From assembly GCA_002698425.1 (NCBI GenBank), contig NZXU01000015.1, positions 10,962 to 74,961 of the forward strand: DNA of 64,000 nt. The letters run 5' to 3'. The notes beneath the pieces are model-generated. The model saw only the letters and a program-made list of their open reading frames with translations. It ran no database searches and was not told the DNA's origin. The translations under genes were made by a program, and so were the position numbers. The DNA comes from Ahrensia sp. (GTDB taxonomy: Bacteria; Pseudomonadota; Alphaproteobacteria; Rhizobiales; Rhizobiaceae). Positions 20,349 through 29,085 of the stretch are shown one piece after another (within the stretch, counting starts at the first letter, position 1; each line of letters opens with the position of its first letter).

Positions 20349-20446
20349 AGGAATCCACGAGCCCTGCCCTGATTCCGCCCCTTTTGCCCTGAAAGAGCCC
20401 CAAAGGGCCGACAGGCTCACGAGACGGACACTTTCAGGTTCAGCGT

Positions 20447-21025
20447 ATGCCGACTGCCAATCCCATTGCCAATCGCTTGCCCGCGATCGCCGCGGTACTC
20501 TGCATGACGGGCCTCGCCGGCTGCACGGCGAACGGCGTCGTCGATACGCTGTCGATCGCGCCTGCCGCCGTCGCCGCGCCGTCGCTTGCCGAGGAGCAGG
20601 CGAAGGATGTGGAGAAGTTCACCGGGATGGCCTATGCGCAGCCGGCCGCTTTGTCCGGGCCGAAAACGCGCCGTCCGATCGATTCCATGATCAGCCGCTA
20701 TTCGCGCGAATATGACGTGCCGGAGGCGCTGGTGCATCGCGTGGTCAAGCGCGAGAGCACCTACAATCCTCAGGCGCGCAATGGCGGCCATTACGGGCTG
20801 ATGCAGATCAAGCCCGAAACCGCGCGCACGATGGGATACCGCGGCAACGCGGCGGGGCTCTACGACGCCGAGACCAATCTCAAATATGGCGTCAAGTATC
20901 TGCGCGGCGCATGGCTGCTCGCGGACGGTTCGCATGACCGCGCCGTGCAGCTCTATTCCGCCGGATATTATTATGTCGCGAAGAACCGGGGCATGCTCGT
21001 CGAGACCGGCCTGCGCCCCGAATAA
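20447..21025 (+). CDS. SLT-type lytic transglycosylase lipoprotein
   Basis: 192 residues. A signal peptide ends in the lipobox LAGC (Cys26). A linker (about 27-75) leads to a compact lysozyme-like SLT domain with the catalytic Glu103 in VVKRESTYNPQA, the GGHYGLMQI loop, YDAETNLKYGVKYLR and LYSAGYYYV. It should cleave peptidoglycan glycan strands to anhydro-muropeptides from the periplasmic face. The domain is minimal, like those of secretion-associated or stand-alone transglycosylases. It is the first of several cell-wall enzymes between here and 24.8 kb. Confidence 0.9.
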   Translation: MPTANPIANRLPAIAAVLCMTGLAGCTANGVVDTLSIAPAAVAAPSLAEEQAKDVEKFTGMAYAQPAALSGPKTRRPIDSMISRYSREYDVPEALVHRVVKRESTYNPQARNGGHYGLMQIKPETARTMGYRGNAAGLYDAETNLKYGVKYLRGAWLLADGSHDRAVQLYSAGYYYVAKNRGMLVETGLRPE

Positions 21026-21041
21026 GGCCCACCGATAGTCT

Positions 21042-21064
21042 CGCCTGAACGGGCTGCAAACAGC
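21042..21064. repeat. Intergenic 23-bp repeat, copy 1 (with short inverted repeat)
   Basis: The 23-mer that starts CGCCTGAACGGGCTG and ends CAAACAGC recurs with two mismatches at 24784-24806. It contains GCTG-CAAA-CAGC, a 4-bp stem. It lies between the convergent stops of the SLT lipoprotein and the serine hydrolase. Confidence 0.55.
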
Positions 21065-21174
21065 GCCTTCCCGCTCTTCCGGTACTCACGCATCTCGATG
21101 TGCGCTGCGCTTCGGTTCTCGACAAACGCAGTTTTCGCCGCATTCAGCCGTGAATCCCGACAGGCCCGGCCTGA

Positions 21175-22557
21175 TCACTCCGCGCGATCCAGCGTATCGA
21201 TCAGCGCCTGAACCAGGAACGCCGGCTTGTAGTTCAGCCGGGTCGGCGTCAGGCCGAGGCGCACGACCACCAGATTTTCCGACGGGACGATGGAGACGGA
21301 TTGGCCGTCATGGCCGGACATGAAAAACGCGTCCTTCGGCAGCTCCGGATTCTCGCCCGGCAACCATGCGTTGGACGGGCGACGCCAGACATGGCCGCGG
21401 CCATATTCGCCATTCGAGGCCGGATGCGGCTCGACCATCCAGTCGACAAAGCCGACCGGCAACAGCGAACGGCCGTCCCAGACGCCGCGCTGCAACAGGA
21501 ACTGGCCGATCCGCGCCCAGTCGCGCGCCGTCGCGTAGAGGTAGGAGGAGCCGACGAAAGTGCCGCGCGCATCCGTTTCCAGGACGGCGGAGCGCATGCC
21601 GAGCGGCCCGAACAGGGCGTCGCGCGGAAAGGCCAGCGCTTCGGCCGGGCTGTCGAAGACATTCTCCCAGATCCGCGACAGCATCACGCTGGTTCCGGAG
21701 GAATACTCGAATACCTCGCCTATCCCGCCCTGCGTTTCCGCATCGAGCGGCATGGAGGCGGCGAAGCCGGCCATGTCGGGTTCGAGATAGAGCATGCGGG
21801 TGACGTCGGAGACGTCGCCGTAATCCTCGTTCCAGGTCAGGTCGCTCGCCATGCCGAGCATGTCGGCGACGGAAATCCCGCTTCGCGCGTCGGTCCAGTT
21901 TTCGAACAGGCCGGTCTCGTCGACCGAGATGCGCCCTTCGCGCAGCAACCGGCCGATCAACGTCCCGGTGACGGATTTGGTCATCGACCAACCGAGCAGA
22001 CGCGTGTTCTCGTCGAAGCCCTCGCCATAGCGCTCGCCGACGATGCGGCCGTCGCGGACGACCACCACGGCGCGCATGCCCGGGCCAACCAGCGCCTCGT
22101 CGTTGAGCACCGCATAGAGTTCGGCATCCTCTAGCGGCTCGACCGTATCGCCTTCCGGCCAGACGCCCTCGCCCGGCGCGGCCGGTTCCGAGGGCGGCGG
22201 CGCCGGCTGCGCGCGGACCGCCTCGAGGTCGCCATCCGGGACGGCCGCACAGCCCTGCCCCTCGCGATAGACCGACAGACCGCCGCCGAAAACACCCAGC
22301 AGGCCGGCGCGGACGACGCCGGCGGTGCGGTCAACGGAGACATCCATCAGCCGCAGGAGCCAGTGGCCGGGCGCCTGGACATCGGTCTCGAGCGTCGCTT
22401 GCGGATCGCGGCCGGCCAGGAAGACGTTGGAGCAGACGATCTTCGCCGAATAGTGCGAGCCGACGCGGATCAGGTCCGGCGGCGCGAAATAGAGCCATCC
22501 GGCAAATCCGAGAATGACGGCCGCCAGCAAAGCGACGACTCCCTTGACGATACGCAT
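21175..22557 (-). CDS. Membrane-anchored serine hydrolase, beta-lactamase/class C PBP family
   Basis: 460 residues. One N-terminal membrane helix (about 5-26) is followed by a roughly 120-residue non-catalytic region with Cys43 and Cys103 and a Pro-rich linker (about 117-130). The beta-lactamase-fold domain (about 155-455) has the nucleophile motif SMTK (Ser191, Lys194) and a YSSG motif near 285 in place of the usual YxN. It is related to 6-aminohexanoate-dimer-hydrolase type proteins; the substrate is unknown and resistance cannot be inferred. The ATG at 22557 has GGGGTGG upstream; an ATG five codons earlier is less well supported. It lies among peptidoglycan-acting genes. Confidence 0.88.
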   Translation of the reverse strand: MRIVKGVVALLAAVILGFAGWLYFAPPDLIRVGSHYSAKIVCSNVFLAGRDPQATLETDVQAPGHWLLRLMDVSVDRTAGVVRAGLLGVFGGGLSVYREGQGCAAVPDGDLEAVRAQPAPPPSEPAAPGEGVWPEGDTVEPLEDAELYAVLNDEALVGPGMRAVVVVRDGRIVGERYGEGFDENTRLLGWSMTKSVTGTLIGRLLREGRISVDETGLFENWTDARSGISVADMLGMASDLTWNEDYGDVSDVTRMLYLEPDMAGFAASMPLDAETQGGIGEVFEYSSGTSVMLSRIWENVFDSPAEALAFPRDALFGPLGMRSAVLETDARGTFVGSSYLYATARDWARIGQFLLQRGVWDGRSLLPVGFVDWMVEPHPASNGEYGRGHVWRRPSNAWLPGENPELPKDAFFMSGHDGQSVSIVPSENLVVVRLGLTPTRLNYKPAFLVQALIDTLDRAE

Positions 22558-22748
22558 GTGCTGCCACCCCATTATTATTCTTGTTGGCGGGGAGTAAGTC
22601 GCGCCAAGCGGCGTTCGTCAACCGCTTCCGGACCGACCCGCGAAATGTCGCGGGGGGCCGTCACGGAAGAACCATAATTCTTGCCTTGATGCCATGACGA
22701 CACAGACAATTTACGCTAGAAGAGCCTGGGGCAGAAAGGGACGAATCG

Positions 22749-23543
22749 GTGCTTTCGCACATATGGCGCATTCTCGCAGTCGCCGTTGCGCTTACCCTTT
22801 CGGGCTGCTCGCAGATTTCCTACGACTTTACCGACTCGGTTCTGCCGCTGGCGGCGCCCAAATTCGCTGACAACGACCCGGTCCACGCCTTCGAGGGCGG
22901 CGCGCCGCATGGCCATGCCGTGCACGGCATCGACGTGTCGAAATACCAGGGCGATATCGACTGGAAGAAGGCCAGGCGCGGCGGCGTGGCCTTCGCCTTC
23001 ATCAAGGCGACCGAGGGCGGCGACCGCGTCGACGACGGCTACAAGAGCCACTGGCGCGGGGCCAAGGCCGCCGGCATTCCGCGCGGCGCCTATCATTTCT
23101 ACTATTTCTGCCGCCCCGCGATCGAACAGGCCCGCTGGTTTATCCGCCATGTGCCGAAGGAACGCGGCATGCTGCCGCCCGTTCTCGACATGGAATGGAA
23201 CCACGCGTCGCCGACCTGCAAGAAACGCCCCGCCCCGGCCGTCGTCCGTTCGGAGATGAAGATTTTCCTCGACGCGCTGGAACGGCATTACGGCAAGCGG
23301 CCGGTGATCTATACGACGCCGGATTTCTACGAGCACAATATCGCCGGCCATTTCCGCGGCGAGACGTTCTGGCTGCGGACGGTCAAGGCGCATCCGCGCG
23401 TCATCTATCCCGGCCGGGAATGGGCGTTCTGGCAATATACGGGGACCGGCGTCGTGCCGGGCGTGGCGGGCGATACCGACATCAACGTATTCGCCGGCAG
23501 CGCATCCGAATGGCGCGACTGGGTGTCCGCCAACACCATCTGA
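22749..23543 (+). CDS. GH25 lysozyme-like lipoprotein
   Basis: 264 residues with a GTG start preceded by AAAGGGACG. The signal peptide ends in the lipobox LSGC (Cys20). The GH25 (Chalaropsis-type muramidase) domain spans about 58-258: HGIDVSKYQGDIDW, FAFIKATEGG, RGAYHFYYF, the catalytic PPVLDMEW acidic pair near 147-149, PVIYTTPDFY and EWAFWQYT. It should hydrolyse the MurNAc-GlcNAc bond. Such genes occur in prophages, but the lipobox and the absence of phage genes argue for a resident envelope enzyme. The transglycosylase gene follows after 31 nt in the same direction, a likely operon. Confidence 0.93.
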   Translation: MLSHIWRILAVAVALTLSGCSQISYDFTDSVLPLAAPKFADNDPVHAFEGGAPHGHAVHGIDVSKYQGDIDWKKARRGGVAFAFIKATEGGDRVDDGYKSHWRGAKAAGIPRGAYHFYYFCRPAIEQARWFIRHVPKERGMLPPVLDMEWNHASPTCKKRPAPAVVRSEMKIFLDALERHYGKRPVIYTTPDFYEHNIAGHFRGETFWLRTVKAHPRVIYPGREWAFWQYTGTGVVPGVAGDTDINVFAGSASEWRDWVSANTI

Positions 23544-23574
23544 TTTCATCGACTTTCGCCAGGAGACATCCCCC

Positions 23575-24768
23575 ATGAGAACCCATGCCGTGAAAACCCA
23601 TGCACGCCTGCTGCTGACCGGGATCGCGCTCATGCTTCCGGCAGGCGGCGCGCTCGCGCAGGCGGCATGCGGCGGCGATTTCGGCGCGTGGCGGAACGCC
23701 ATGGTGGAGGAAGCGCGCGCGGCGGGGGTCGGCCAGGCGGGCCTCAACGCCATCGCCTCCGCGCGGAACAATCCCGAGGTGCTGAAACGCGACCGGGCGC
23801 AAGGCGTGTTCACCCTGGATTTCGCCACGTTCGCGCGCCGGCTGATCTCGCAGAACCGTCTCGATGTCGGGGCCTCGAAACTGAGGCAATATGCCTCGAC
23901 CTTCGACCGGGCGCGCTCCGAATACGGCGTCGCGCCGGAGGTGATCACCGCCTTTTGGGGGCTGGAGACCGATTTCGGCGGCTATCAGGGCGATTTCAAC
24001 ACGCTCAACTCGATCGCCACGCTGGCGCATGACTGCCGCCGCCCCGAACTTTTCCGGCCGCAGTTGATCTCGCTTGCCCGGCTGATCGATCTCGGCGTCG
24101 TACCGCGCGACATCACCGGCGCATGGGCCGGCGAAATCGGCCAGGTGCAGGTGCTGCCGGACGACTATCTGACCAAGGGGCGCGACGGCGACGGCGACGG
24201 CGCCATCAAGCTGAAGACCTCGGCGCCGGACGCGATCATGACGGCGGCCAATTTCCTGCAGTCGCTCGGCTGGCGGGCGAACGAACCGTGGCTGATCGAG
24301 GTAAAGGTGCCGGCGGAGATGGAATGGTACGACACCGGGCTGCATGAAGCCCTGCCCGTGTCCGAATGGAAGGCGCGCGGCGTCACCGCGCGCAACGGCA
24401 CGCTGCCGGACAGCGCCGACACGCATCTGCTGATCCCGATGGGCCGCAAGGGGCCGGCCTTCCTCGCATATCCGAACTTCCGCGTGTTCCTCGAATGGAA
24501 CCAGTCGCTGACCTATGTGCTGACGGCGGCCTATTTTTCCACCCGGCTCGGGGGCGCGCCGATCTTCAACGAGGGCAATCCGGAGCCCGGACTGAACCAG
24601 GCGCAGATGAAGCAGTTGCAGGCCAAGCTCAATGCGGACGGATTCGATGTCGGCGAGATCGACGGCATTCTCGGCGCAGGCACGCGCGACGCGGTGCGCG
24701 AGGAACAACGCCGGCTCGGCATGCCGGCCGATGCCTGGCCGACGGCGAAGCTTCTGAACGCGCTCTAG
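23575..24768 (+). CDS. MltB-family lytic murein transglycosylase with peptidoglycan-binding domain
   Basis: 397 residues. A Sec signal peptide (about 1-29, cleavage after GALAQA) is followed by an SltB/MltB-type domain (about 35-330) with the catalytic Glu131 in FWGLETDFGG and GAWAGEIGQVQVLPDDY, which in relatives is usually AGAMGQTQFMPSSY. A C-terminal PG_binding_1 domain follows (about 340-395: MKQLQAKLNADGFDVGEIDGILGAGTRDAV). There is no lipobox, so it is probably soluble in the periplasm. AGGAGA is about 9 nt before the ATG. It directly follows the GH25 lysozyme gene. Confidence 0.93.
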   Translation: MRTHAVKTHARLLLTGIALMLPAGGALAQAACGGDFGAWRNAMVEEARAAGVGQAGLNAIASARNNPEVLKRDRAQGVFTLDFATFARRLISQNRLDVGASKLRQYASTFDRARSEYGVAPEVITAFWGLETDFGGYQGDFNTLNSIATLAHDCRRPELFRPQLISLARLIDLGVVPRDITGAWAGEIGQVQVLPDDYLTKGRDGDGDGAIKLKTSAPDAIMTAANFLQSLGWRANEPWLIEVKVPAEMEWYDTGLHEALPVSEWKARGVTARNGTLPDSADTHLLIPMGRKGPAFLAYPNFRVFLEWNQSLTYVLTAAYFSTRLGGAPIFNEGNPEPGLNQAQMKQLQAKLNADGFDVGEIDGILGAGTRDAVREEQRRLGMPADAWPTAKLLNAL

Positions 24769-24783
24769 GCCTTCCGAATTTCA

Positions 24784-24806
24784 CGCCTGGGCGGGCTGCA
24801 AACAGC
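24784..24806. repeat. Intergenic 23-bp repeat, copy 2 (with short inverted repeat)
   Basis: This 23-mer differs from the one at 21042-21064 at two adjacent positions (GG for AA). The inverted repeat is GGCTG-CAAA-CAGCC when the next base is included. It again lies between two convergent stops. Confidence 0.55.
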
Positions 24807-25052
24807 CTAAAGCTTGTCGAAATCGTCCTTGCTGGTCGGGATCAGCATGACGGCGGTCGCCAGATAGGCGAAGCCGAAGGTGATGCCGAAGGTCAGGCCG
24901 AGCAGCGCGACTGCCGCCACCTTGTGGTCGGTATGGCTGATCAGGTCGCCCAGATTGCCGATGTTGAAATGCACCATCGCGGCGGCGATCAGCCAGCCCA
25001 GAACGATGCCGATAATGCTGTTGATCAGGACGAAACGAACGAGTTTCGGCAT
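24807..25052 (-). CDS. Small two-helix membrane protein, unknown function
   Basis: 81 residues with two predicted membrane helices: about 6-27 (FVLINSIIGIVLGWLIAAAM) and about 46-70 (VAALLGLTFGITFGFAYLATAVMLI), and a short charged tail (SKDDFDKL). Codon use is typical of the neighbours. I do not recognise a characterised family; similar short membrane proteins are widespread in rhizobia. It starts 93 nt after the MFS gene in the same direction and could be its distal partner. Confidence 0.75.
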   Translation of the reverse strand: MPKLVRFVLINSIIGIVLGWLIAAAMVHFNIGNLGDLISHTDHKVAAVALLGLTFGITFGFAYLATAVMLIPTSKDDFDKL

Positions 25053-25145
25053 GGGGAAGGTTCCCGTGTTGATGCAGCCGAGTCTATGCCTGTCTACGGT
25101 GCAGACAATGGGACAAGTTGAAGCGACCGGTTTAGTTCCTTGGCG

Positions 25146-26324
25146 TCATGGCGTCGCACTCAGCCGCGCCATGGCGTAGATGCCGAAGGCCGGTCCCAAC
25201 GCCATGATCGCGATGACCGGCGGCCAGCCCCACCATTCGGCGAGTACCGGGGTCGCCTGCACGGTGAAGAAGGTCATGGCGAAGCCAAGCGCGGTTTGCA
25301 GCGTCATCAGGCTGCCCGCCTGGTGGGCCGGGGAATTGTCGGCGACCAGAGCGGAGAATTGCGCGGAATCCGGGCTGATCGACGCGCCCCAAAGGACAAC
25401 GACGAGAAAGAAAATCCAGACCGGGCCGCCGAAGGCGATAGCAGTCAGGATCGCGCAGGCGCCGCTGACCACCATGGCGAGCAGCGCCACCCTCGCCTTG
25501 CCGACGCGGTCGGCGCGCCAGCCGGCCAGGACGCTCATGACCGCGCCGGCGGCGATCGAGACGAAGGCCGTGACCGAGGCGAGCGTCGCGGCCCGCTCCT
25601 CGGGCATGTGGCGGGCATAGGACAAAGCCGCGATGACGGCGATCCAGGCCCACATGGAATAGAGCTCCCACATGTGGCCGAAATAGCCGGCATAGGCGAG
25701 CCGGATCTTCCGATTAGTCCAGGCGGTGATGACGACGCCCGGATCGAAGCGCGCCGCACGCGCATGGTGGGGACCGAGGGAGGCCAGCTGGGCCGCTCCC
25801 GCGGCAATGAGCGCGGCGACCGAGGCCATCACCACGGTGGACCGCCAGTCGCCGCCGCCGGTCAGGGCGAAGAGATGTGGAAGGGCGTTGCCAAGGATCA
25901 GCGCGCCGAGAAGCGTGCCGACGAGAAAACCGCGATCCTTCTCGCCCCATCCGACCGCGATCTTCATGCCGACCGGATAGACGCCGGCGAGCATGGCGCC
26001 GGTGACGAAGCGGGCGGCGATGGCGGCGGCGCTGCCGGGCACAAGGACGACGAGCGTCAGATTGGCGAAGGCCGCGAGAGCGGCCGCGATGCCCATGACA
26101 CGTCTTGGATCGAAACGGTCCGGCAATCCGAGCACCGCCGAGACCAGCGCGCCGGCGACGAAGCCCAGCTGCACGCCGCTCGACAGGGCGGCCTGCCGGA
26201 ACGGCGTGATCCCGGTTTCCGCCATCATGCCGGGCAGAATGGCGGCCGATACGAACCAGAGCGACAAGGCAAGGCATTCCGCAACCAGCAGCAGGCCGAC
26301 CGAGGCCCATTTGCCGGCGACCAT
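25146..26324 (-). CDS. MFS transporter
   Basis: 392 residues with about 12 predicted membrane helices in two halves, typical of the major facilitator superfamily. The loop between helices 2 and 3 reads LPDRFDPRRVMG, a version of the GxxxDRxGRR motif, and the second half has GWRADRVGKARV at the equivalent place. Substrate unknown. Its ATG lies 3 nt after the stop of the type III PLP decarboxylase, so the two are almost surely co-transcribed; export or exchange of an amine or amino acid is a reasonable guess from context only. Confidence 0.88.
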   Translation of the reverse strand: MVAGKWASVGLLLVAECLALSLWFVSAAILPGMMAETGITPFRQAALSSGVQLGFVAGALVSAVLGLPDRFDPRRVMGIAAALAAFANLTLVVLVPGSAAAIAARFVTGAMLAGVYPVGMKIAVGWGEKDRGFLVGTLLGALILGNALPHLFALTGGGDWRSTVVMASVAALIAAGAAQLASLGPHHARAARFDPGVVITAWTNRKIRLAYAGYFGHMWELYSMWAWIAVIAALSYARHMPEERAATLASVTAFVSIAAGAVMSVLAGWRADRVGKARVALLAMVVSGACAILTAIAFGGPVWIFFLVVVLWGASISPDSAQFSALVADNSPAHQAGSLMTLQTALGFAMTFFTVQATPVLAEWWGWPPVIAIMALGPAFGIYAMARLSATP

Positions 26325-26327
26325 GGG

Positions 26328-27548
26328 TCAGTCCGCCATTGTCTCGAGGCTGGCGAAGCCTTCGGGCGCGTCGCCCGCATCGAAGGGCTGGTCGACCTCG
26401 ACGAAGGTGTCCGGATAAAAACCGTTGAAGCGGGTTCTCAGCGCCATGGAATAGGCGCCGATATGGCCGATCTCGATCCAGTCGCCGGTGTCGACCGTTT
26501 CCGGCAGGTAGAAGGGCCGGGTCAGGATGTCGACGGAATCGCAGGTCGCGCCGCAGACCTTGAAGGGCACGATCTTCTCCGCGTCGCCGTTGCGGCGGCG
26601 GATGTTCGGATCGGGGATAAAGCGGGCCGGAAGGGTGATCTTGCCGGTCCAAGAGTCCGACAGGGACGCCCAGATGCCGTCATTGATGTAGAGCCGCCTG
26701 CCCTTGCGCAGCAGCACCCGGACGATCAGCGAGAAGGCGCGGGCGACGATGACGCGGCCGGGCTCGGCGACGAGCGGCAGATCGTCGAATTCCCAGTACT
26801 CCAAGGAGCTGCGCAGATTCGCCATCAATTCTTCGAGCGGCGGCTGTTTGGGAGCCCGGCTTTTCGGGTCGTGACCGTATTCGGCGGGGAAGCCGCCGCC
26901 GACATCGAGCCCCGCAAGCGGCACGGCGGCGCGGTTGCGCACCCAGTCGGCGGATGCGAGCGCGCGCTCATATGTGTCCGACTCCTCGACCTGGCTGCCG
27001 ACATGGAAGCAGAGACCCGTCTTGAAGCCGATGCCGTGCAGGCGCTGCAGCAATTCCACGGCGTGGCCCGGCGCGGCGCCGAATTTCTTCGACAGTTCAT
27101 AGGCCGCATGGCCCTTAGTCGCGAGGCGGACGAAGACCGTCATGGTCGTATGGTCGATGTCGAGCGCCCGGGCGATGCGCAGAATCTTGGCGACCTCGTC
27201 CTCGTGATCGACGACGAGGACGCGGATGCCGTAATGCTCCAGCGCAAGGCGTATGTCCGACTGCGCCTTGACCGGGTGCATGTAGAGAAGCTCGGCATCG
27301 GGGGTGATGTCGCGCACGGTCTGGAACTCGGCGGGCGACGCGACGTCGAAAACGTCGATGCCGGCCTCGACCAGCGTGCGGATGACCATCGGCTCGCCAT
27401 TGGTCTTGACCGCATAGGCCGTCGTGCCGGGAAACAGCGCCTTGAAGTTCTTCGCATCCTCGCGCAGCACATGCGGACGGAAGCAATAGACCGGCACGTC
27501 CGGCCGGAGTTTCAGGGCTGCGTCGCGCGCTGTGGCAAATCGTTCCAT
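26328..27548 (-). CDS. Type III PLP-dependent decarboxylase (ornithine/diaminopimelate decarboxylase fold)
   Basis: 406 residues, alanine-racemase-fold decarboxylase. The Schiff-base lysine is Lys48 in YAVKTNGEP. Other landmarks are FHVGSQV, GLDVGGGFPAEY (PLP phosphate loop), AEPGRVIVA, the substrate-side cysteine in GATCDSVD (about 335) and GAYSMALRTRFNGF near the end, the tyrosine contributed across the dimer. This set fits eukaryotic-type ornithine/lysine decarboxylases that make putrescine or cadaverine, but substrate choice cannot be read from sequence. It is divergent from the amidase gene and is followed after 3 nt by an MFS transporter. Confidence 0.9.
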   Translation of the reverse strand: MERFATARDAALKLRPDVPVYCFRPHVLREDAKNFKALFPGTTAYAVKTNGEPMVIRTLVEAGIDVFDVASPAEFQTVRDITPDAELLYMHPVKAQSDIRLALEHYGIRVLVVDHEDEVAKILRIARALDIDHTTMTVFVRLATKGHAAYELSKKFGAAPGHAVELLQRLHGIGFKTGLCFHVGSQVEESDTYERALASADWVRNRAAVPLAGLDVGGGFPAEYGHDPKSRAPKQPPLEELMANLRSSLEYWEFDDLPLVAEPGRVIVARAFSLIVRVLLRKGRRLYINDGIWASLSDSWTGKITLPARFIPDPNIRRRNGDAEKIVPFKVCGATCDSVDILTRPFYLPETVDTGDWIEIGHIGAYSMALRTRFNGFYPDTFVEVDQPFDAGDAPEGFASLETMAD

Positions 27549-27630
27549 GAAAGGCTTTCCGCGATTCTTCCGCCAGGCCGTGATGTGTGGTTAGAGCAGA
27601 GTTCGTCAAACGGCGCAAAGGGGGGAAGCG

Positions 27631-28884
27631 TTGCAGTCGGTTTCGAAAATCATCGCGGATATCGCCGCAGGGCGCGACACGCCGGCGGACGCCGTCGCGC
27701 GCAGCCGCGCCGCGATCGGCGAGCGGGATAGCGGGATACACGCCTTCGAGACGCTGGCGGCAGAGGGCGCGGGGATCGCGGCCACGGGGCCGCTTGCCGG
27801 CATCGCCGTCGGGGTGAAGGACATTTTCGACACCCATGACATGCCGACGCGTTACGGATCGCCGATCTATGACGGCTTCCGGCCGCGCGCGGACGCGCCG
27901 ATCGTCGCCATGGCGCGGGCGCGCGGCGCGCATGTCATCGGCAAGACGGTGACGACCGAACTCGCCTTTCTCGAACCGGCGCGGACCGTCAACCCGCACG
28001 ATCCGGCGCATACGCCGGGCGGATCGTCTTCGGGATCGGCGGCGGCCGTCGCCGCCGGGATGGTTCCGGCCGCCATCGGCACGCAGACCGGCGGGTCGGT
28101 GATTCGCCCGGCGGCCTTTTGCGGGATCGCGGGCTACAAGCCGAGTTTCCGGCTGTTTTCGACCGGCGGCATGAAGACATTCGCCTGGACACTGGACACG
28201 GCCGGCTTCTTTGCCGCGAGCGTCGCGGATGTGGCGCTTTTCGCGGCCTTGCTCGGCAGGCGCGACCTGACCGCCGATCCCCTCGCCGCGCCGCCGCGAA
28301 TCGGGATCTATCGCAGCGCAATCGACAGCGAAGCCTCGGCGGAGATGCGAGACGCCGTCACGCGGGCCGCGGAAATCGCGGAACAGGCGGGCGCGACCGT
28401 CGTCGAAATCGCGGAACCGGACCCGATCCGGCGCGGCCGGGAGGTGCACGCGGTCGTGCAGGGCTATGAGGCGGCGATTTCGCTCGCGCATGAGCTTGCA
28501 TTTCACGCCGGCGACCTGAGCGGCATCCTGCGCGAAACGCTGGAGGAAGGCCGGTCGCTCCCGCCGCATATCTATGACGAGGCGCGGCGCGTGGCGCGTC
28601 ATGCGCGCAAGGCGGCGACGGGCCTATTCGACGATGTCGATATCCTGCTGGCGCCATCGGCCCCGGGCGCCGGGCCCTTGCGCAGTCTCGGAACGACGGG
28701 ATCGGCGCTCTTCAACAAGGTCTGGACACTGACCGGAAACCCCTGCGTGAACATGCCGGGGCTTGGCGATCCGGCGGGCATGCCGCTCGGCATCCAGCTC
28801 ATCGGACGGTTCGGACGCGACAAGCAGACACTGCAGGCGGGGCACTGGCTCGAAGGCGAAATCGCCGCCCGATTGCGGCCATAA
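27631..28884 (+). CDS. Amidase signature family hydrolase
   Basis: 417 residues; TTG start with a strong GGGGGGAAG ribosome binding site. The Ser-cisSer-Lys triad is visible: Lys63 in VGVKDIFDTHD, the serine run at 132-134 in PGGSSSGSAA, and the nucleophile Ser156 in GTQTGGSVIRPAAFCGI. It is shorter than GatA (about 490) and lacks its neighbours, so it is more likely a stand-alone amidase acting on an unknown amide. It is divergent from the decarboxylase and followed by a terminator-like hairpin. Confidence 0.9.
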   Translation: MQSVSKIIADIAAGRDTPADAVARSRAAIGERDSGIHAFETLAAEGAGIAATGPLAGIAVGVKDIFDTHDMPTRYGSPIYDGFRPRADAPIVAMARARGAHVIGKTVTTELAFLEPARTVNPHDPAHTPGGSSSGSAAAVAAGMVPAAIGTQTGGSVIRPAAFCGIAGYKPSFRLFSTGGMKTFAWTLDTAGFFAASVADVALFAALLGRRDLTADPLAAPPRIGIYRSAIDSEASAEMRDAVTRAAEIAEQAGATVVEIAEPDPIRRGREVHAVVQGYEAAISLAHELAFHAGDLSGILRETLEEGRSLPPHIYDEARRVARHARKAATGLFDDVDILLAPSAPGAGPLRSLGTTGSALFNKVWTLTGNPCVNMPGLGDPAGMPLGIQLIGRFGRDKQTLQAGHWLEGEIAARLRP

Positions 28885-28894
28885 TCGGCTTATG

Positions 28895-28928
28895 CACACC
28901 CGCCGGGCGGGATGTGGAAGTTTTTTTT
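28895..28928 (+). terminator. Probable Rho-independent terminator of the amidase gene
   Basis: Stem CACA-CCCG / CGGG-(A)-TGTG with a 5-nt loop and a one-base bulge (28895-28916), then GAAG and a run of eight T (28921-28928). It lies 11 nt after the amidase stop. Confidence 0.65.
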
Positions 28929-29029
28929 CCGATCATTGCGCACTGCAAAAAGCGCAAGCCAATCGGATGTTTGAGCGGTGTTGCTCGCAAAACGAGTCAA
29001 GGCCTTTCGCAACGCAGCATGAAATTCTC

Positions 29030-29057
29030 TTGTACCTTCGTCGGATGCGCTTAGATT
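29030..29057 (+). promoter_or_regulatory. Predicted housekeeping-sigma promoter of the miniprotein unit
   Basis: TTGTAC (29030-29035) and TAGATT (29052-29057) are separated by 16 nt, close to the sigma-70/RpoD consensus. Transcription would begin near 29064, about 22 nt before the miniprotein ATG. Prediction from sequence only. Confidence 0.5.
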
Positions 29058-29085
29058 CGAGGGCTGTAAAGCAAGGAGGCTTGCT

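Noticed and set aside
21175..22557. Beta-lactamase and antibiotic resistance
   Set aside because: The SxxK motif is present but the YxN and KTG motifs typical of true beta-lactamases are not clear; a general serine hydrolase is the safer call.
22749..24768. GH25 lysozyme and transglycosylase as remnants of a prophage lysis module
   Set aside because: Both have resident-type export signals (lipobox, Sec signal), no holin, tail or capsid gene is near, and codon use fits the neighbours.
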